Shown: positions 60,194 through 64,000 of the stretch, piece after piece
How the letters are laid out: each line of letters begins with the position of its first letter
Numbering within the stretch: position 1 is the first letter of the stretch
NCBI RefSeq assembly: GCF_003003235.1
Contig: NZ_PVUE01000009.1
Location: forward strand, 108,134 to 172,133
Direction of reading: 5' to 3'
Origin: Antricoccus suffuscus
Lineage (GTDB): Bacteria > Actinomycetota > Actinomycetes > Mycobacteriales > Antricoccaceae
DNA length: 64,000 bases
The notes under the pieces: generated by a model
Told to the model about the DNA's origin: nothing
Seen by the model: only the letters and a program-made list of their open reading frames with translations
The model's database searches: none
Program-made: the position numbers and the translations under genes

Positions 60194-60237
60194 GAGAAAC
60201 CGCCGCCCGCTCCGGAAGGAGTGGGCGGCGGTTTCTC
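60194..60237. terminator. Terminator between convergent genes
   Basis: Arms of 20 bases (60194-60213 and 60218-60237) pair with one G-T, loop GGAA; the outer stem is GAGAAAC/GTTTCTC. It serves the SBP gene and possibly the convergent ligase gene. Confidence 0.85.
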
Positions 60238-60240
60238 TGT

Positions 60241-60274
60241 GCTCAGCCCTTGATCTTGCTCAGCCCTTGATCCG
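60241..60274. repeat. 17-bp tandem duplication over the acyl-CoA ligase stop
   Basis: GCTCAGCCCTTGATC occurs at 60241-60255 and 60258-60272 with a 17-base period. The second copy contains the stop codon (minus strand, 60260-60262) of the ligase gene. Confidence 0.85.
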
Positions 60275-61867
60275 GTGCTCGTGACCGGCCCACTCCTTGT
60301 CGCGCAATGCGAACTTCTGGATCTTGCCGGTCGAGGTCTTGGGCAGCTCGTCGACAAACTCGATGTGTCCGGGAGACTTGTAGCGGGCGATCTGGGTGCG
60401 CACGTGCGCAAGAAGCTCGTCCTCGGTGACGGACTTGCCGTCGCGCAGTGTCACAAACGCCTTGGGGCGTTCACCCCACTTCTCGTCGGGTACGCCGACG
60501 ACGGCCACTTCGAGCACGCTTGGGTGCGACACAATGGCCTGCTCGACTTCGATCGTCGAGATGTTTTCTCCTCCGGAGACGACGACATCCTTAGCGCGGT
60601 CGCGAAGTTCGGCGTAACCATCCGGGTGCATGACGCCGAGATCGCCGGAATGGAACCAACCGCCCTCGAACGCTTTGGCGGTACCTTCCGGGTTGTCGAA
60701 GTAGCCCTTCATGACGTTGTTGCCGCGCATCACGACCTCGCCCATGGTCTGACCGTCGGCGGGTACGTCGTTCATCTGCTCGTCGACTACGCGCACCCGT
60801 TCGGTCTGGATCATGCCGACACCCTGGCGGGCAAGGAGTTTGGCGCGTTCCGCGGCGGCAAGGGAATCCCACTCGCGCTTGTACTCGCCGACGGAATACG
60901 GGCCATAAGTCTCGGTCAGGCCGTAGACATGTACGACGGTGAAGCCCATCTTCTCCATCTGCAGGATGGTGGTGGGGCTCGGCGGGGCGCCGGCCGTCGT
61001 GATGGTGATCGGCGATTCGAGGGTCGCCGCTTGTTCGGCGTTCATGATCGTGGTGACGACTGTCGGGGCACCATTGAGGTGCGTGACACCGTGCTCGCTG
61101 AACAGGCCCCAGATCACGTCGCCGCGTACCTCGCGCAGGCAGACCTGTGTGCCGCCGATCCCGACCAGGGCCCAGGGCGTGCACCATCCGTTGCAGTGAA
61201 ACATCGGCAAAGTCCATAAGTAGACGCTGTCCGGCGAATGGGTCGAGTGGATGATCTCGCCGAAGGAGTTGAGGTAGGCGCCGCGATGGGTGTACATGAC
61301 GCCCTTCGGTTTGCCCGTCGTGCCGGAGGTGTAGTTGATCGAGATCGTCGCCAGCTCGTCCTCGACCTCCCACGGAAGCGGGGACTCGTCGCCGCGAGCC
61401 ACGAGCTCCTCGTACGCCGGAATTCCCGCCACAGGGGCGATCTGTGCCTCGGTATCGGTGAAGCTGAAGATCTCTTTGACGGTTTCGGTGGTGCCGACCA
61501 ACTCACCCCACGAGTCGTGCAGGCCGGCGTCGGCGATGAGAACCTTCGCGCCGGAGTGGTTGCAAATATAGCGGAGCTCGGCCGGTGCAAGCCGCGTATT
61601 CATGGCCACGAGCACGCCTCCGATGAGCGGTACGGCGAAGTGCGCGACCAGCATCTCCGGGAGGTTGGGCATGAGGTAGGCGACCCGATCGCCGGGCTCG
61701 ATCCCGCTTGCCTTCAGCGCATTGGCGACCTTGAGTACGTCGGACTTGAGCTCGGCAAACGTGATGCGGCGCTTCCCATATATGGCAGCGACTTTGTCGG
61801 GATAGACGTCGGCGGAGCGTTCGAGGAACGACAGAGGGGTGAGCGGTGTGACGTAGACCGAGGACAC
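60260..61867 (-). CDS. AMP-dependent acyl-CoA synthetase (medium/long-chain FadD-like)
   Basis: The 535-residue ANL ligase has the P-loop 'NYTSGTTGKPKGVMYTHRG' (about 176-194), A5 'YGLTETYGPY', A7 'WFHSGDLGVMHPDGY', A8 'RAKDVVVSGGENIS' and the catalytic lysine in 'KTSTGKIQKFAL'. Sequence type is that of fatty-acyl- or propionyl-type ligases used with crotonase genes such as those at 54-56 kb. The start is GTG 61867. It converges with the SBP gene across a shared terminator and is 17 bases downstream of the phosphoglucomutase gene. Confidence 0.92.
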   Translation of the reverse strand: MSSVYVTPLTPLSFLERSADVYPDKVAAIYGKRRITFAELKSDVLKVANALKASGIEPGDRVAYLMPNLPEMLVAHFAVPLIGGVLVAMNTRLAPAELRYICNHSGAKVLIADAGLHDSWGELVGTTETVKEIFSFTDTEAQIAPVAGIPAYEELVARGDESPLPWEVEDELATISINYTSGTTGKPKGVMYTHRGAYLNSFGEIIHSTHSPDSVYLWTLPMFHCNGWCTPWALVGIGGTQVCLREVRGDVIWGLFSEHGVTHLNGAPTVVTTIMNAEQAATLESPITITTAGAPPSPTTILQMEKMGFTVVHVYGLTETYGPYSVGEYKREWDSLAAAERAKLLARQGVGMIQTERVRVVDEQMNDVPADGQTMGEVVMRGNNVMKGYFDNPEGTAKAFEGGWFHSGDLGVMHPDGYAELRDRAKDVVVSGGENISTIEVEQAIVSHPSVLEVAVVGVPDEKWGERPKAFVTLRDGKSVTEDELLAHVRTQIARYKSPGHIEFVDELPKTSTGKIQKFALRDKEWAGHEHRIKG

Positions 61868-61884
61868 GGTATTCTCCCGAATAT

Positions 61885-63528
61885 TTAGCTGATTGCGTTG
61901 TCGACGACGTTCTTGGCGGCGGCCTGGATCTGCGTGAGATGGTCGCGACCTTTGAATGACTCTGCATAGATTTTATAGACGTCCTCGGTGCCGGACGGGC
62001 GTGCGGCAAACCAGCCACTGTCCGTGGTCACCTTGAGGCCGCCAATCGAGGCACCGTTTCCCGGTGCATTGGTGAGTTTGGCGGTTATCGGGTCCCCGGC
62101 GAGCTCGGTCGCGGTGACCTGGTCGGCGGACAGCCCCTTCAGCTTGTCCTTTTGCTCGGGGGTGGCGGGCGCGTCGATGCGTTCGTACGCCGGGGAGCCA
62201 AACGTCTCGGTGAGTTCGGCGTACCTCACCGAGGGTGACTTTCCGGTGGTCGCGAGGATCTCGGACGCGAGTAGGCAGAGGATGATGCCGTCCTTGTCGG
62301 TGGTCCAGACGCCGCCGTCGGTGCGAAGGAAGGAGGCCCCGGCCGACTCTTCGCCGCCAAAACCGATGCTGCCGTCGACGAGTCCGGCGACGAACCATTT
62401 GAAGCCGACTGGCACCTCGATCAGCTCCCTGTCAAGGGATTGCGCGACACGGTCGATCATCGAGGAGGACACCAGAGTCTTCCCGATTGCCGTGCCTGCC
62501 GACCAGGCCGGGCGGTGCGTGAAGAGGTAATCGATCGCGACGGCGAGATAGTGGTTGGGATTCATCAGGCCGGCGTCGGGGGTGACGATGCCGTGCCGGT
62601 CGGAGTCCGCGTCGTTACCGGTCGAAATGTCGTACTTGTCCTTCGCCGCAACGAGACTGGCCATGGCGTACGGCGACGAGCAGTCCATCCGGATCTTGCC
62701 GTCCCAGTCGAGCGTCATAAACGGCCACTGTGGATCGACGTGCGGGTTGACGACGGTCAGGTCGATCCCATATCGGTCGGCGATCGCGCCCCAATAGGCG
62801 ACGCTCGCGCCACCGAGCGGATCGGCGCCGATCCGCACCCCCGCGCGCTTGATGGCGTCGAGGTCGACAATGCTCCCGAGGTCGTCGACGTACGACGACA
62901 TGAAGTCGTAGGTGCCGGTGGTGTCTGCTCCCCGGGCCCGTTCGACGCGGATCCGGCGTACGCCGTCGAGGTTGCCTGACAGCAACTCGTTAGCGCGGTC
63001 CTGGATCCAGCCGGTGATGTCGCCGCCGGCGGGACCGCCGTCTGGCGGGTTGTACTTGAAACCACCGTCGGCCGGCGGATTGTGCGACGGGGTCACGACG
63101 ACACCGTCGGCGCGGCCGGTATTGCCAGCAGTGCCGTTATAGCGCAAGATCGCGTGCGACAGCGACGGAGTCGGCACATAACCATCGGACGAGTCGACGA
63201 GCACGTGGACATCGTTGGCGGCGAAGACCTCCAGGGCAGTGTCGTGCGCAGGCCCGGACAGGGCGTGCGTGTCGCGGCCGAGGAACAGCGGGCCGCCGAT
63301 CCCGGCCTGCGCTCGGTATTCGCAGATCGCCTGCGACGTCGCGGCGATGTGGGCGTCGTTGAAGGACGTGGTGAGCGACGAGCCGCGGTGCCCCGACGTA
63401 CCGAACGCGACACGCTGACGCGGATCGCTGACATCGGGTTGGAGGTCGAAGTACGCCGACGTCAACGCGTCAATATCGACAAGATCGCTTGGCTTCGCGG
63501 GTTGTCCGGCGCGTTCATTGATCCCCAT
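61885..63528 (-). CDS. pgm: Phosphoglucomutase (alpha-D-glucose phosphate-specific)
   Basis: The 547-residue enzyme interconverts glucose-1- and glucose-6-phosphate, linking glycolysis with glycogen and trehalose metabolism. The phosphoserine is Ser148 in 'VVTPSHNPPADGG', the metal loop is 'GNDADSDRHG' and the sugar-binding loop is 'GFGGEESAGASF'; the C-terminal phosphate loop is 'RPSGTEDVYKIYAES'. ATG 63528 is supported by TATTGT exactly six bases upstream (leaderless), and there is no ribosome-binding site. The extended reading upstream lies in repeat sequence and is rejected. The ligase gene follows after 17 bases. Confidence 0.95.
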   Translation of the reverse strand: MGINERAGQPAKPSDLVDIDALTSAYFDLQPDVSDPRQRVAFGTSGHRGSSLTTSFNDAHIAATSQAICEYRAQAGIGGPLFLGRDTHALSGPAHDTALEVFAANDVHVLVDSSDGYVPTPSLSHAILRYNGTAGNTGRADGVVVTPSHNPPADGGFKYNPPDGGPAGGDITGWIQDRANELLSGNLDGVRRIRVERARGADTTGTYDFMSSYVDDLGSIVDLDAIKRAGVRIGADPLGGASVAYWGAIADRYGIDLTVVNPHVDPQWPFMTLDWDGKIRMDCSSPYAMASLVAAKDKYDISTGNDADSDRHGIVTPDAGLMNPNHYLAVAIDYLFTHRPAWSAGTAIGKTLVSSSMIDRVAQSLDRELIEVPVGFKWFVAGLVDGSIGFGGEESAGASFLRTDGGVWTTDKDGIILCLLASEILATTGKSPSVRYAELTETFGSPAYERIDAPATPEQKDKLKGLSADQVTATELAGDPITAKLTNAPGNGASIGGLKVTTDSGWFAARPSGTEDVYKIYAESFKGRDHLTQIQAAAKNVVDNAIS

Positions 63529-63534
63529 GACCAC

Positions 63535-63540
63535 ACAATA
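63535..63540 (-). promoter_or_regulatory. Leaderless -10 box TATTGT
   Basis: On the minus strand TATTGT ends six bases before ATG 63528 of pgm, with no Shine-Dalgarno sequence. Confidence 0.5.
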
Positions 63541-63569
63541 CCCATCAGAATCGAGGTCTACCTCCCGTT

Positions 63570-63623
63570 GGTTGAGGGGGCCGCGGCGACTTGGCCTGAG
63601 CGAGCGCGAGCGAGTCGAAGGTT
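63570..63623. repeat. Extragenic repeat-like element (CTGAGCGAGCGCGAGCGAGTCGA type)
   Basis: The segment starts GGTTGAGG and contains GAGCGAGCGCGAGCGAG (63598 onward), a word I know as part of dispersed extragenic repeats in high-GC actinobacteria, where it ends with a complementary CCTCAACC. The closing arm is not seen here, so this copy appears truncated. Only one copy lies in the window. Confidence 0.4.
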
Positions 63624-63787
63624 TCGCAAACTCGCGACTTCGAAAATGTGGGTGACCGCGGTCGCTGACGCTCACGTCCTTCCGGTACATATGTGCCCGA
63701 ATACATCACCGGCGAGTCGGTCACGGTGCGAATCGGCACAAATGTTTTCCTGCGGACCCGGGCCCCAGAAAAACATGCCCTCACCAC

Positions 63788-63832
63788 TAGACAAGTGTTG
63801 CAGTGATGATCTAGAATCGAACGTACGTGCTA
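63788..63832 (+). promoter_or_regulatory. Promoter with LexA (SOS)-like box
   Basis: TAGACA (63788-63793), 18 bases, TAGAAT (63812-63817), then TCGAAC-GTAC-GTGCTA (63817-63832) overlapping the -10 and start region. The actinobacterial SOS box is TCGAAC-N4-GTTCGA; the left half is exact and the right half matches in four of six positions. Confidence 0.45.
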
Positions 63833-63872
63833 ATGAATGAAATGACTGGTGAACGGAGTGGGGTGAGTAGTC

Positions 63873-64000
63873 GTGAGCGTGGCGTACCTGCCCGAACGGG
63901 ACCTGCTCACCGACGGCCAGCACGCCCTCGCCGGTGCGGCCGCCGGGTTGATCGCGACCGCGTCCCGGGGCGCGCTGTCCGGGCTCGGACCGGTCGAGCT
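63873..64000 (+). CDS. DUF222/13E12-like protein, N-terminal fragment
   Basis: From GTG 63873 a frame runs to the window edge (42 codons visible). It begins 'MSVAYLPERDLLTDGQHAL' and continues with an Ala-rich helix, the usual start of actinobacterial DUF222 proteins, which often carry a C-terminal HNH nuclease domain (13E12 repeat family). The rest is outside the window, so the nuclease cannot be checked. An alternative GTG lies two codons later. A LexA-like box upstream fits the family, some of whose mycobacterial members are SOS-controlled. Confidence 0.45.
   Translation, partial: MSVAYLPERDLLTDGQHALAGAAAGLIATASRGALSGLGPVE

Larger units (their letters stand above)
63529..63872. other. 344-bp gap between pgm and the edge gene
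   Basis: The gap contains the pgm promoter, a repetitive-looking element (63570-63623) and, at its right end, a promoter with a LexA-like box for the edge gene. Between 63640 and 63780 I see no gene or clear signal. Confidence 0.6.

Noticed and set aside
61885..63690. Longer pgm reading starting at 63690
   Set aside because: The extra 54 codons lie in repeat-like sequence and are Arg/Ser-rich; the TATTGT box six bases before ATG 63528 and the family N terminus support the shorter form.

Overview
The window is a high-GC chromosomal segment of an aerobic, Gram-positive actinobacterium. Indications are actinobacterial families (DUF5709 proteins, the TreXYZ and TreS/maltokinase trehalose genes, NDMA-type alcohol dehydrogenase, a 13E12/DUF222-like protein at the right edge), frequent GTG starts, many 4-nt ATGA/GTGA gene overlaps, and several genes whose only start signal is a TAnnnT box six bases before the ATG (leaderless). 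I see no rRNA, tRNA, CRISPR array, insertion sequence or prophage. The species cannot be fixed from sequence alone.

Layout. 1-7.4 kb: end of a VC0807-family membrane protein, an AraC regulator beside an MFS carrier, an M20 dipeptidase, and a TetR regulator/membrane-protein pair flanked by two paralogous acidic DUF5709 genes. 7.6-13.9 kb: treX/glgX-treY-treZ, turning glycogen-type glucan into trehalose. 13.8-16.1 kb: a small membrane protein and an acyl-CoA ligase. 16.2-18.5 kb: arsenic locus (arsR, ACR3 efflux pump, arsM methyltransferase) with a fragment of arsC fused in frame behind the ACR3 stop codon. 18.7-21.9 kb: treS and maltokinase, interconverting maltose and trehalose and making maltose-1-phosphate.

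22.1-30.2 kb: an aromatic-degradation island. One strand has five genes in a row with 4-nt overlaps: Rieske dioxygenase alpha and beta, a cysteine-less 91-residue protein, a dihydrodiol dehydrogenase and a class II aldolase-type (decarboxylase-like) enzyme. The set resembles the actinobacterial phthalate 3,4-dioxygenase pathway. Divergently run an FMN reductase, a large alpha/beta hydrolase, a DUF3237 protein and an IclR regulator; a VOC-fold protein and an NTF2-like protein follow. The shared 230-bp region holds TTCTG/CAGAA inverted repeats.

30.3-36.5 kb: response regulator, histidine kinase and MMPL exporter, divergent from a two-gene ABC exporter. 36.5-42.4 kb: a GrdB-like protein with CxxC in place of selenocysteine overlapped by a family III CoA-transferase, a tiny membrane protein, a PRISE-like reductase, a cupin, an alcohol dehydrogenase and an XRE regulator. 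42.5-46.0 kb: polyhydroxyalkanoate locus (class I PhaC, phasin, and a Cys-nucleophile hydrolase, probably the depolymerase). 46.3-54.0 kb: a complete peptide/amide ABC importer (SBP-D-F-C-B) convergent with a GatA-like amidase and its GatC-like partner. 54.2-61.9 kb: two enoyl-CoA hydratases, a TetR regulator with a clear operator, two tandem duplicated orphan solute-binding lipoproteins and an acyl-CoA ligase. 61.9-64 kb: phosphoglucomutase, a repeat-bearing gap and the start of a DUF222/13E12-like gene behind a LexA-like box.

The themes are carbon storage and stress protection (trehalose, glucan, PHA), uptake and breakdown of acyl, amide and aromatic compounds, and arsenic defence. Short tandem duplications of 15-21 bp recur at gene ends throughout.
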